This document shows positions 50,975 through 58,967 of a stretch of DNA of 64,000 nucleotides, in pieces. Positions within the stretch are counted from its first letter, which is position 1. The number at the start of each line of letters is the position of its first letter. Source of the DNA: Pseudobacter ginsenosidimutans. Lineage in GTDB: Bacteria > Bacteroidota > Bacteroidia > Chitinophagales > Chitinophagaceae. The stretch is taken from assembly GCF_007970185.1 (NCBI RefSeq), contig NZ_CP042431.1, positions 5,394,001 to 5,458,000 of the forward strand. Reading direction: 5' to 3'. The notes under the pieces were generated by a model. The model was not told the DNA's origin. It ran no database searches and was given only the letters and a program-made list of their open reading frames with translations. A program made the position numbers and the translations under genes.

Positions 50975-51007
50975 TTTGGTTTGTATCGTAAACCATATTT
51001 ACATTTG
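50975..51007 (+). promoter_or_regulatory. Promoter with internal operator of the winged-helix regulator operon
   Basis: TTTG (50975-50978), 21 nt, then TACATTTG (51000-51007) match the Bacteroidota -33/-7 consensus. The imperfect palindrome TGGTTTGTATCGTAAACCA (50977-50995) fills the spacer. It shares the pattern TrGTTTGTAnnryAAACyA with the site at 51933-51951. Occupancy would block RNA polymerase, so the operon is likely repressed by its own second gene. Confidence 0.65.
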
Positions 51008-51024
51008 ATTGTCAATTCAAACAT

Positions 51025-51597
51025 ATGAAACAAGCAGAACCAGTTCTCACACCCGCCGAAAGCCTGCAACTGATTGCCGGTGTAATGGCTGATAGCAGGC
51101 ATACCTTCCGTCCCTGGCGTTTTGTTTTCCTGTTATGGGGATGGCTGATTGCAGCGGCCAGTCTCTTCTTCTTTTTTTTGAAAGAGTACACGGATTTCCG
51201 GGCTTACTTCCTGCCTTTCCCTTTGCTGGTGGCTGTTGGTGTATTACTCACCATCCGTCATTTCCGGCAACAGAAGCATAACAGTGAAGGATATGCGGAC
51301 CATTATGTAAAACAGCTCTGGACTGTATTGGGAATTGCCTTTATGGTGGTGGTACTGGTGAGTATAATCAGGCAAGTGCCTCCATTTACCTATACTATGG
51401 TGCTGGGCGGGATCGGAACACTGGTAACTGGCCGGCTGATCCGTTTCGGACCTTTGGTGGCGGGCGGTGTATTTTTCCTCGCACTGGCTGTTGGCAGTGT
51501 GTTCATACCGGATGCATACAAGCCGCTGCTGCAAGCTGCTGCCGTAATACTGGGATATCTGGCGCCAGGTTATTTATTGAAGAAGGTAAAAGCATAA
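51025..51597 (+). CDS. Small polytopic membrane protein, function unknown
   Basis: A 190-residue inner-membrane protein with five to six hydrophobic segments (RFVFLLWGWLIAAASLFFFFL, FPLLVAVGVLL, LWTVLGIAFMVVVLVSII, YTMVLGGIGTLVTG, LVAGGVFFLALAVGSVFI, LLQAAAVILGYLAPGYLL). The soluble N-terminus begins LTPAESLQLIAGVMADSR, a motif common in Bacteroidota proteins encoded next to small winged-helix regulators. The winged-helix gene starts 2 bp after its stop. Such pairs may form a membrane-controlled regulatory unit, but no biochemical role is known to me. Confidence 0.7.
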   Translation: MKQAEPVLTPAESLQLIAGVMADSRHTFRPWRFVFLLWGWLIAAASLFFFFLKEYTDFRAYFLPFPLLVAVGVLLTIRHFRQQKHNSEGYADHYVKQLWTVLGIAFMVVVLVSIIRQVPPFTYTMVLGGIGTLVTGRLIRFGPLVAGGVFFLALAVGSVFIPDAYKPLLQAAAVILGYLAPGYLLKKVKA

Positions 51598-51599
51598 GC

Positions 51600-51884
51600 A
51601 TGTTCAATGAACTGGATCCCGTGCTCAGCACACAGGTGCGTCTCGCCATCGTATCCGTGCTGGTGAAAATGAAAAAAGCTGATTTCAATCATCTGATGGA
51701 AGTTACCGGAACCACGCAGGGGAACCTTAGCCATCAGATCAAGAAACTGCAGGAAGCAGGGTATATCGAAGTGGTAAAGACCTTTAAAGGCAATTATCCG
51801 CAAACGGTCTGCTCCCTTACTGCAAAGGGAAAAAAGGCATTTGAAAGGTATGTGAATGATATCAAAGGTTACCTGCATCTCTGA
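51600..51884 (+). CDS. Small winged-helix transcriptional regulator (ArsR/MarR-like)
   Basis: A 94-residue DNA-binding protein with a single winged-helix domain: STQVRLAIVSVLVKMKKADFNHLMEVTGTTQGNLSHQIKKLQEAGYIEVVKTF, then the wing and LTAKGKKAFERYVNDIKGYL. There are no Cys or His ligands typical of metal-sensing ArsR, so the signal is unknown. It is coupled to the upstream membrane protein gene (2-bp gap). Two matching palindromes, one in its own promoter (50977-50995) and one before the next gene (51933-51951), are its probable operators. An intrinsic terminator follows 18 bp after its stop. Confidence 0.88.
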   Translation: MFNELDPVLSTQVRLAIVSVLVKMKKADFNHLMEVTGTTQGNLSHQIKKLQEAGYIEVVKTFKGNYPQTVCSLTAKGKKAFERYVNDIKGYLHL

Positions 51885-51902
51885 TCCACCGGAACTCCAG
51901 CC

Positions 51903-51923
51903 AAAGGCCAAGGGCCTTTTTTT
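51903..51923 (+). terminator. Intrinsic terminator after the winged-helix gene
   Basis: AAAGGCC (51903-51909) pairs with GGCCTTT (51913-51919) with a 3-nt loop; seven T follow from 51917. Confidence 0.85.
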
Positions 51924-51930
51924 ATCCAAA

Positions 51931-51953
51931 TCTAGTTTGTAATACAAACTAGA
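51931..51953. promoter_or_regulatory. Palindromic operator before the DUF4386-like gene
   Basis: TCTAGTTTGT-AAT-ACAAACTAGA has perfect 10-bp arms around 3 nt. Its core TAGTTTGTAATACAAACTA aligns base by base with the site at 50977-50995, differing mainly at one arm position and at the centre. It lies 41 bp before the ATG of the membrane protein at 51995. Confidence 0.65.
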
Positions 51954-51994
51954 TGAATAATTGAAACCAAATATTTAAAGTAAAATCTATCATT

Positions 51995-52666
51995 ATGTTA
52001 GTAGACAAACACAAGGGGCCGAACCCTGGCATCACTGCCATCGTTTATGTAGCGTTGTTCGCACTGAGTCTGATCACTTATTTCAGTTTATCTAATGGGA
52101 GTGGTTATCCGATGCCACTGGGTCCTGTAGATGTATCGCAATCCATTTTCCTGCAGCATCCCGATGCCTTTCTGGCCAATGCATTTTTCGGATTTGGAAC
52201 GGCATTCCCGCTGGGTTTGTTCACGGCAGCGGTAACCAGCAGGCTGAGCTTTCTGGGTGTGCGGGCCACCGGTGTATCGATAGCCCTGTTTGGCGGAATA
52301 GCCGCGTCTGTATTTGTGGCATTATCATCCATCAGTACCTGGGTGCTCTCACAGCCTGGTATAGCCGTAAACAAGGAGCTGATGCATGCCCTGCAATTGT
52401 TCGGTTTTCTGAATGGAGGTCCTGCGTTTGCCGTGAGCATGGGCCTGTTGATGGCGGGCGTATCTGTGCCTGCATTGCTGCTCCGGCTTACTCCACGATG
52501 GATCGCCATTCAGGGACTGGTGCTGGCTGCATTTGGCGTGCTCAGTACACTTAGCCTGGTATTCTTTCCGCTGATGTACCTGTTGCCTGCCGTGAGATTC
52601 GGGTCCATGATTTGGATGATCGCTGTTGGTTTTTCTTTACCGAAAACGACGCCGGTTCATGCGTAG
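51995..52666 (+). CDS. DUF4386-like multi-pass membrane protein
   Basis: A 223-residue inner-membrane protein with six to seven helices. The pattern (ITAIVYVALFALSLITYF, PDAFLANAFFGFGTAFPLGLFTAAV, SIALFGGIAASVFVALSS, LMHALQLFGFLNGGPAFAVSMGLLMAGV, WIAIQGLVLAAFGVLSTLSLVF) fits the DUF4386 family, of unknown function. It is preceded by an operator matching that of the winged-helix regulator upstream, so its expression is probably tied to that gene. Confidence 0.7.
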   Translation: MLVDKHKGPNPGITAIVYVALFALSLITYFSLSNGSGYPMPLGPVDVSQSIFLQHPDAFLANAFFGFGTAFPLGLFTAAVTSRLSFLGVRATGVSIALFGGIAASVFVALSSISTWVLSQPGIAVNKELMHALQLFGFLNGGPAFAVSMGLLMAGVSVPALLLRLTPRWIAIQGLVLAAFGVLSTLSLVFFPLMYLLPAVRFGSMIWMIAVGFSLPKTTPVHA

Positions 52667-52725
52667 GCGCAATGTCTCAGTATTGGAATGACACTTGTTA
52701 ATGAGCAATCGCATAGAGGAAACCA

Positions 52726-52754
52726 GGGAGCCCGGCTGTAAATTGCGGGCTCCC
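52726..52754 (+). terminator. Strong hairpin in the gap after the membrane protein gene
   Basis: GGGAGCCCG (52726-52734) pairs with CGGGCTCCC (52746-52754), 9 bp with an 11-nt loop. No T-run follows, so termination without help is uncertain. The other bases of the 52667-52797 gap show no further element. Confidence 0.45.
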
Positions 52755-52797
52755 CTCCAATGGTGTCTGCTTTATTTTACCATGCAAATCATCAATT

Positions 52798-53118
52798 ATG
52801 CCGATTGCCAAAAACTGGGATGCGAAGGCCATCAATGGTATGGCGGGTAATGAACTGGTAGTATCGGGCGAAGCCAATACTGGCTTGCTAACGGTAATGC
52901 CTGACCTGAAAAAACATGTGCCGCAGGGAATCAATCCTGCGGTGTTATTGCTGGATCTGATAGGAGCGTCGGATATCCTTCCTGAACATTTTCAACCTGT
53001 GCAATACAACGAAAAGATCGGCAGGCTGGACCAGTATTCGGAAGTGTCAATTTTCTACCAGGACAAACAGATCGCCTGTATCAAAGTGATCATGGCTCCT
53101 GTGAATGTGGAAGGATGA
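52798..53118 (+). CDS. Small cytoplasmic protein of unknown function
   Basis: A 106-residue protein without signal peptide, membrane helix or known motif (MPIAKNWDAKAINGMAGNELVVSGEANTG…). It contains mixed alpha/beta segments (LLTVMPDLKKHVPQGINPAVLLLDLIGAS, SVSIFYQDKQIACIKVIMAPVNVEG). Codon use looks like that of neighbours, which supports it as a real gene. Its stop directly abuts the stop of the convergent DoxX-like gene, leaving no intergenic base. No function is assigned. Confidence 0.55.
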   Translation: MPIAKNWDAKAINGMAGNELVVSGEANTGLLTVMPDLKKHVPQGINPAVLLLDLIGASDILPEHFQPVQYNEKIGRLDQYSEVSIFYQDKQIACIKVIMAPVNVEG

Positions 53119-53574
53119 TCAAGACCTGAGAATGGAAAAATAGACGAGCCAGGCAACCAGGAAGAGTTGCATCGGGATCCTGAACCAGAGATAGGACGGG
53201 CCTTTGCCATCATATGTTCCCTTTTCATAGTCCACATGATGAAGGGCTGCATAAATATTGGCAGGCAACATCAGCACCAGCATGATGATCAGAAGGATGG
53301 CCGCGATATACCGGGTGACCGGAAAAAGCAGCGCTATCCCCAATAATATTTCTGCAACGCCACTGATGAATACAGCTGCTCCTTTTGCAGGCAGGGCAGG
53401 AGGCAGCATCATCGTCATCCCTTTACGGAATTTGAAATGGCCGATGGCCGTGAAGCAGAACATCAGGGCCATACTGAGGTTGCCGTTGAAACTGAGATGC
53501 GGATCGCCTTTGAGCACATAAGCGATCAATATTCCCAAAAGAAATGAAAAGAGGAGCAGGAATAATGGTTTCAT
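53119..53574 (-). CDS. DoxX-like small membrane protein
   Basis: A 151-residue inner-membrane protein with four helices (LFLLLFSFLLGILIAYVL, LSMALMFCFTAIGHFKF, GAAVFISGVAEILLGIALLFPV, YIAAILLIIMLVLMLPANIYAAL) and a C-terminal helix (MQLFLVAWLVYFSIL). The FTAIGHF and GVAEILLGIALLFP motifs are of the DoxX/MauE family, small redox- or quinone-linked membrane proteins. It ends exactly where the convergent 106-residue gene ends. The exact role is unknown. Confidence 0.8.
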   Translation of the reverse strand: MKPLFLLLFSFLLGILIAYVLKGDPHLSFNGNLSMALMFCFTAIGHFKFRKGMTMMLPPALPAKGAAVFISGVAEILLGIALLFPVTRYIAAILLIIMLVLMLPANIYAALHHVDYEKGTYDGKGPSYLWFRIPMQLFLVAWLVYFSILRS

Positions 53575-53699
53575 GGGACAAAGATAAATGCTGGCAATGC
53601 TTTTCTCTGTCGTACTATGGCGAGGAGCATGCTTTCACCGGTAAATGCCGGCATTTTTTCGGTGAGCGACCGGGCATACTCCTGAGCAAAAGCGTTTCC

Positions 53700-55910
53700 C
53701 TAAAACCTGTAACTGATCATCGCTCTCAGATTGAAAGGTGTTCCGGGAGTAAAGTGAATTTCCGTTACAGGCCCGGGTTCGTTCTTCAATCTGCTGGTTG
53801 TGGCAAATTGTGTTTCGTTCCACTCCTTATTGAAAATATTCTCTGTAATAATGCCGAAGCCAAAATGTCCCCATTGGAAATTCAGGCTTGCATCTGTGAT
53901 CCAGTATCCTTTGGCAATAATGCTATTGTCTTCATTGGCTGGTCTGTCGTCCAGGTACCTTGTTTTCAGGCTCGCAGAAAATCCTGACGGATGTTTGAAA
54001 CTGATGCCTCCGGCTGTGGTGATACGTGGCGCAAGCGGTATGCGGTCTTCCCCCTTCGGTTCTTCTGTAGCGCGCGCATAGGTATACGTTAGATCTCCGT
54101 TCAGGAAAAGGTATTTTCCCAACTGGTATCTTGCGCCAAAGTCGAAGCCCTGTCTGCGTGTTTTGCCACTGGGCTCTACTACACCTTCATCACCCACATA
54201 CACGAACTCCTGCTCCAGGTAAAGGTACCAGGCGGCTGCATTGAGCATGAGGCGGGGCAATGGTTTCCAAAGGATGCCCAGATCTGCGCCATAAGCAGCG
54301 GGTAATATTTTGTGCCCTTCCTGCGCCACTACTACGCGGGTATCATTGCTGTGGAATCCTTTGCCGAGTTTCAGGAAATATTGTAAACGATGGTCTTGAT
54401 TGAAGATGAAGTTCAGTTTAGGACTGAAGGCTGCCTTGCTTTGGGACTGTTGTTTGTAAGTGCCGGACAGGTGATCGGTATAATCGAATTTGAGATGATC
54501 GATTCGAATACCGGGATTGATCACCCATTTGCCTGCCCTGATCTCAGCATTGGCATATCCGAAGAGGTTGGTCTCGTTGATATCACCGAGCATGACCGGC
54601 TCGATGGTGGTCTTACGGTTCACAGTATGCGATAATTCGATATTATCAATGGCATCATTTCTCAATCCAACTGCCGCCTGAAAATCGATCACTGTCTTCT
54701 TCCAGTAAAAATTCCTGTTGAGCTCGGATTGAAAGCCGATGATATTCCTTTTTTCTTTCTGCCTGATCTGATCGCCATTGACGGGATCATTGAGGAAGAA
54801 AGTGAAATTGCTGTAGAGCTCGAAATCATAATGACTGAAATATGCGGTGTTCTTTACAAAAGTGTTTTCATCCACCTGTTTGAGGAATTGCAGGTTGATA
54901 TTGGTTCTGGAAGTATTACCGCCTTCTGTATCGTCGATGGCGCCGAAACGTCCGATGCTGCCGTCTTTCACGGCTCGTTCAGGGATCTGTCCACTGGCAT
55001 TCCATTCACTGTTGAAATGGGAGAAAGCGATGCTGAGCTTATCGTTGCCCGGCAGCCAGGCGCTGTATTTGCCCATCAGATTGAGGCGGTTGAAATTTTG
55101 TGGTGAATCGAAGAAACCATCCGTTTTGATATAGTCGGCAGCAAACCAGGCAGCATTCTTTTCATTGTTCACAATATTGAACATACCCAGTGTACGGAAG
55201 CTGTTGAATTTGCCGGCTTCCAGTTGTACAAGGCTATGATCGAGCCTGTCCTTTGTTTCGAAAGCCACATAACCCGCGGTGGCGAGATTGCCTTTGTTGG
55301 CATAGTAGGGGCCTTTATCGAAGTCTATTTTTCCAATTGTTTCAGGAATAAGGAAATGGAGATCTGCATAGCCCTGTCCATGTGCATGGCTCACCATGTT
55401 CACGGGCATACCGTCCACACTGATATTGATATCAGTACCATGATCGATATCGAAGCCACGCAGGAAGATCTGTTCTGCTTTGCCGCCGCCTGCATGCTGA
55501 CCTATAAAAAGCCCCGGTACTTTGCGCAGCAGCTCCTGTGAAGAGTTCACCGGATTGGTTTGCAAATCTGCATCGGAAATGATATTGAGGTGACGGACCG
55601 CGGCCGTAATGGTTACGTTCTCCAGTTGGAAAGCTGATGGCTGCAGGATGATCCGCAATGTGTCCTGGTCCGCAAGGATAGTGAGGGGGGAACAGGAAAC
55701 ATGCGTGATGCGGAGTGAATCTCCTTTGTGTGCACCGCGAAGCAGGAAGAACCCATTTTCATTGCTGTGTTCATGTGCCCCTGTTTGAAGATTGTAGACT
55801 GTTGCATTGGTCAGCGGTTTTTTATCATGGCTCAATACAAAGCCGCGAACTCCCTGCGCAAAAGAGGAAGCAGAAAATAGAATAAGCGAAAAGAATAATA
55901 TCTGTTTCAT
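53700..55910 (-). CDS. TonB-dependent outer-membrane receptor with carboxypeptidase-like extension
   Basis: A 736-residue receptor with signal peptide MKQILFFSLILFSASSFAQ. Residues ~20-95 are a CarboxypepD_reg-like domain (GVRGFVLSHDKKPLTNATVYNLQTG). The plug follows with NPVNSSQELLRKVPGLFIGQHAGGGKAEQIFLRGFDIDHG and DGMPVNMVSHAHGQGY. The His-rich HAHGQGY segment is typical of a subset of receptors linked to metal-complex uptake. The barrel ends FTPGTPFNLRAMISYRF with a terminal Phe. It imports a siderophore, metal complex or cofactor, not further identified. A -7 element TATATTTG lies at 55965-55958 upstream of its start. It is a single gene, unlike the SusC genes here, without SusD. Confidence 0.9.
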   Translation of the reverse strand: MKQILFFSLILFSASSFAQGVRGFVLSHDKKPLTNATVYNLQTGAHEHSNENGFFLLRGAHKGDSLRITHVSCSPLTILADQDTLRIILQPSAFQLENVTITAAVRHLNIISDADLQTNPVNSSQELLRKVPGLFIGQHAGGGKAEQIFLRGFDIDHGTDINISVDGMPVNMVSHAHGQGYADLHFLIPETIGKIDFDKGPYYANKGNLATAGYVAFETKDRLDHSLVQLEAGKFNSFRTLGMFNIVNNEKNAAWFAADYIKTDGFFDSPQNFNRLNLMGKYSAWLPGNDKLSIAFSHFNSEWNASGQIPERAVKDGSIGRFGAIDDTEGGNTSRTNINLQFLKQVDENTFVKNTAYFSHYDFELYSNFTFFLNDPVNGDQIRQKEKRNIIGFQSELNRNFYWKKTVIDFQAAVGLRNDAIDNIELSHTVNRKTTIEPVMLGDINETNLFGYANAEIRAGKWVINPGIRIDHLKFDYTDHLSGTYKQQSQSKAAFSPKLNFIFNQDHRLQYFLKLGKGFHSNDTRVVVAQEGHKILPAAYGADLGILWKPLPRLMLNAAAWYLYLEQEFVYVGDEGVVEPSGKTRRQGFDFGARYQLGKYLFLNGDLTYTYARATEEPKGEDRIPLAPRITTAGGISFKHPSGFSASLKTRYLDDRPANEDNSIIAKGYWITDASLNFQWGHFGFGIITENIFNKEWNETQFATTSRLKNEPGPVTEIHFTPGTPFNLRAMISYRF

Positions 55911-56047
55911 GCAATTGGTTTTGGACCGGCAATCAGAATTTGCGGTTTTTTGCGGGCCAAATATAACGATGTGATCTGCTTCTTGCAGGAATGATTATTT
56001 AAACGGCGCAATTGATGGCAGAAACACTTAAATTGCCGCCAGTTCAA

Positions 56048-57307
56048 ATGATCATAAAAAAATCTGCTATGACCTACCGGTTTCCCATTGTGCTGGCCTT
56101 TTGTGCCATAACAGGCATTGGCGCAGCCTCCCTGCGAAATGTTGAAAGCAATCCCTTTCCAGTGATCGATGAAAGCGCCGCCAAACAAATAGTTACAGGT
56201 GCGGACCAGCTCAATGCCTACCTGCCATACCTCAAAGGAAAGCGCATAGGCATGCTCGTGAACCAGACCAGTATCATCGGCAAAAAACCGCTGGTGGATA
56301 GTTTACACGCACTGGGCGTAAAGATCCAGACCATTTTCGGTCCCGAGCACGGTTTCAGGGGCAATGCCAGTAATGGTGCACATGTAGGTGATGAAGTGGA
56401 CCCTGCAACAGGCATCCGGGTGGTATCACTCTACGGAAAGCAACGCAAACCATCCAAAGAACAAATGGCAAAGATCGATCTCATGATCTTCGACCTGCAG
56501 GATGTGGGCTGCCGCTTCTACACTACCATCAATTCCCTGCGAGATATCATGGAAGCCTGTGCAGATAATAACAAGGAACTGCTGATCCTCGACCGTCCCA
56601 ATCCCAATGGTTATGTTGACGGCGCTGTGCTGAAGATGGAACATAAATCAGGTATCGGTCAGTTCCCTATTCCATTTACGCATGGAATGACCATTGGTGA
56701 GTTTGCAAAAATGATCAATGGTGAAGGTTGGTTGCCCGGGAAAAAGCAATGTAAGATCAGGATCATCCCTGTGAAGAACTATGCACACAATATGGATTAC
56801 ACATTGCCTGTGTTCCCTTCGCCCAATCTTAACTCACAACAATCCGTGCTGTTGTATCCAAGCATCTGCATGTTTGAAGGAACCATCGTGAGCCAGGGCC
56901 GCGGAACTTATGTTCCTTTCACTGTATTGGGCGCGCCTGCTCTCAAAGGCAAATATGATTTCAGTTTCACTCCCGTGAGCATTCCCGGAAAATCTGAAAC
57001 ACCGCTGCATCAGGATCAGGCCTGTTATGGACTTGACCTGGGCAATTTCAAGACAGACAGTTTCAGAAAAGCCGGTAAGATCAATATCCGCTGGATGATG
57101 GAGATGTATAAAGCCTATCCGGAAAAAGAGAAATTCTTCGACAGGAGCTTCAGCAGTCAGATTGGAAATATCGATTTTCTGAGCGGTTACTCTGAATTCA
57201 AACAACAGATCATTTCCGGCGCCAGTGAAGCAGAGATCCGTAAGAGCTGGGAGCCTGCTTTGAGCAATTACAAGAAGATGAGATTGAAATACCTGTTGTA
57301 TCCGTAG
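56048..57307 (+). CDS. DUF1343-family exo-beta-N-acetylmuramidase (NamZ-like)
   Basis: A 419-residue exported protein; the ATG at 56048 (or 56069) opens a signal peptide (MTYRFPIVLAFCAITGIGAAS) and an earlier in-frame ATG at 56012 is less likely. The family motifs are clear: RIGMLVNQTSIIGK, TIFGPEHGFRGNASNGAHVGDEVDPATG, VSLYGKQRKPSKEQM, DLMIFDLQDVGCRFYTTINSL, LILDRPNPNGYVDG, and SPNLNSQQSVLLYPSICMFEGTIVSQGRG. NamZ removes MurNAc from the non-reducing ends of peptidoglycan fragments. Acidic residues in FGPEHGFRG and FDLQDVG are conserved. It acts in the periplasm in cell-wall recycling. It is divergent from the TonB receptor and convergent with the adenylation gene. Confidence 0.9.
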   Translation: MIIKKSAMTYRFPIVLAFCAITGIGAASLRNVESNPFPVIDESAAKQIVTGADQLNAYLPYLKGKRIGMLVNQTSIIGKKPLVDSLHALGVKIQTIFGPEHGFRGNASNGAHVGDEVDPATGIRVVSLYGKQRKPSKEQMAKIDLMIFDLQDVGCRFYTTINSLRDIMEACADNNKELLILDRPNPNGYVDGAVLKMEHKSGIGQFPIPFTHGMTIGEFAKMINGEGWLPGKKQCKIRIIPVKNYAHNMDYTLPVFPSPNLNSQQSVLLYPSICMFEGTIVSQGRGTYVPFTVLGAPALKGKYDFSFTPVSIPGKSETPLHQDQACYGLDLGNFKTDSFRKAGKINIRWMMEMYKAYPEKEKFFDRSFSSQIGNIDFLSGYSEFKQQIISGASEAEIRKSWEPALSNYKKMRLKYLLYP

Positions 57308-57357
57308 CAGAATGCAGCCAATCGCCCGCCTCCCGGCGAGTGATAAATATTCTTTAA

Positions 57358-57409
57358 TCGCCTCCGCGGATCAGTCAGGTATTGCAGGCTGCTGGTTCGC
57401 CGGAGGCGA
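57358..57409. other. Inverted repeat between convergent genes
   Basis: TCGCCTCCG (57358-57366) pairs with CGGAGGCGA (57401-57409). The second arm can also fold on itself (GTTCGCC-GGA-GGCGAAC). No T-run follows on either strand. It lies between the stops of the NamZ-like gene and the adenylation gene and may serve both as a transcript end. Confidence 0.45.
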
Positions 57410-57437
57410 ACTTATTGGGAACCACTCTGAATGATTG

Positions 57438-58889
57438 TTATTGCTGCGAAGGATATTTTTTCTCCAGGTACCTGTTGTAAAATGTTTCTAACGCTGAATA
57501 ATCTGTTTTGAAATTGGCATTGAGCGGAAATTCCGGAGTGGGAAAATAATGCGTGGGCCTGAGCCAGTTGGGAATATGCTGCAAGAGGTGCATATTCTCT
57601 TCAAGTTTGAATCCCGGTGTGCTGGTGAAGAATAAGCCGATGGTCATGTATTTGCGCGAAAAGATAGCGGCTGCATCACTGATGGGGCCGATTCCCGAGA
57701 AAACGTATTCCAGGTTATTGAGGTTGATGCGATGCCCGTAGTACTTCACTTCCCGGTCTACCCGGCCTGCATAATAGTAGCGGTCCTCTTCCTGGTTGTA
57801 GATCACTTTGTCGCCAGTTTTGTAAAATTGTTCTCCATCGTATTCAAAGAATCCTGTGCCTTCAGGGAGATTGATATATCCGTTGAAGGTTTGTTCTCCG
57901 CTCACATAGAGCTCACCTTCCAGGTTACCATCTTCCAAAAGCATCGCATTGCCCAGGTAGGCTTTGCTGCCGATATTGAGCTGACCGATGCTCACCACCC
58001 GGTTCCAGGTATGGAATTCAGTCTCTACTTTGTAAGCTGAGCAATAGATGCTGAGTTCCGTGGGGCCGTAACAATTGTAAATGCCTGCGCGTGGAAAATA
58101 TTCTCTCAACAATTGCACATCTGAATCGTAAAGGGGTTCTCCGCAAAACAGGAAATGCTTTGTTCGGTTGGGAGAAATGGAAAACAGTAATTGTTGTTTT
58201 TGCAGGATGCGCAGCATGGAAGGCAGCATACAGAAGATGGTGCAATGCGCATACTGTTCATGGTTAAGCAGGTGGTCCGTATCTATATGCGATATGGCTG
58301 CTCCATTGGTCCAGGCCATCAGCATGGCCCAGATACTGAGATCGAAGGAGAACTTGAAAGTATTGGCTATCACGGCTGTTTCCTCCACTTCGAATAACTG
58401 CTGCATATTATCTGTGAACGCGGCGATATTGGCATTACTGATGGGAACTGCTTTTGCTGCGCCCGTAGTGCCGGAAGTGAAGAGGATATAACGGAGATCA
58501 ACAGTTGAAAATCCGTCCGCAATCTCGGTTTCCTGGAAACAGAGAAAACAGGAGCCGAAGGAGGGGAGATGCAGCGGTTCGTACACCTGTTCCTTTTCCC
58601 TCCAGTGAGAGAGGAAGAAGTTTTCGTTGGTGATGATCACACCGGGATTGATGATCTCGATCTTGTTTTCGATCATCGGGATGGTATCATCGATATTGAT
58701 GGGACAATAAATAAAATCATGTGTGAAGCAGAAATAGAATGCGAAGTAGTAAAGTTCCGGATGGGAAGATAAGACCACTACTTTCCTGTTGCTGCCGGAA
58801 GGGAGTTTTTTCCGGAGCGCCGCGCAGGCAGTATCGAAATCATGGTAGCTGTACCGTTTCGATCTGTTGTATAAAAATATCTGATCCAT
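57438..58889 (-). CDS. Stand-alone AMP-binding (ANL-superfamily adenylation) enzyme
   Basis: A 483-residue soluble protein starting at ATG 58889; a TTG eight codons upstream is not needed. Adenylation core motifs are present: A3 LFTSGTTGAAKAVPISN (~155), A5 YNCYGPTELSIY (~295), A7 YKTGDKV (~370), A8 GRVDREVKYYGHRINL, and an A10 equivalent PLNANFKTDYSAL in which the catalytic Lys is kept as FKTD. It activates a carboxylic or amino acid as the adenylate, as in DltA or free NRPS A domains; the substrate is not readable by eye. There is no carrier protein domain attached and none adjacent. The polysaccharide deacetylase gene lies 78 bp upstream in the same direction. Confidence 0.88.
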   Translation of the reverse strand: MDQIFLYNRSKRYSYHDFDTACAALRKKLPSGSNRKVVVLSSHPELYYFAFYFCFTHDFIYCPINIDDTIPMIENKIEIINPGVIITNENFFLSHWREKEQVYEPLHLPSFGSCFLCFQETEIADGFSTVDLRYILFTSGTTGAAKAVPISNANIAAFTDNMQQLFEVEETAVIANTFKFSFDLSIWAMLMAWTNGAAISHIDTDHLLNHEQYAHCTIFCMLPSMLRILQKQQLLFSISPNRTKHFLFCGEPLYDSDVQLLREYFPRAGIYNCYGPTELSIYCSAYKVETEFHTWNRVVSIGQLNIGSKAYLGNAMLLEDGNLEGELYVSGEQTFNGYINLPEGTGFFEYDGEQFYKTGDKVIYNQEEDRYYYAGRVDREVKYYGHRINLNNLEYVFSGIGPISDAAAIFSRKYMTIGLFFTSTPGFKLEENMHLLQHIPNWLRPTHYFPTPEFPLNANFKTDYSALETFYNRYLEKKYPSQQ

Positions 58890-58967
58890 AGACAAGGTAT
58901 TGCTGAAAAGCAAGGGGCACGGTCAGAAATGGGTCAGTGATCATAAATTTAATCAAAATAACAATAT

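Noticed and set aside
53544-53987. Frame of 147 codons on the plus strand across the end of the TonB receptor
   Set aside because: It runs antisense to the conserved C-terminal barrel strands of the receptor and to the start of the DoxX-like gene.
57308-57437. Gap with CG-rich inverted repeats considered as a fourth copy of the structured repeat
   Set aside because: It has palindromes and a CCTCCCGGCG string but neither the TAAGCGA box nor the ATTCTCCCGCGCCGGTT box.
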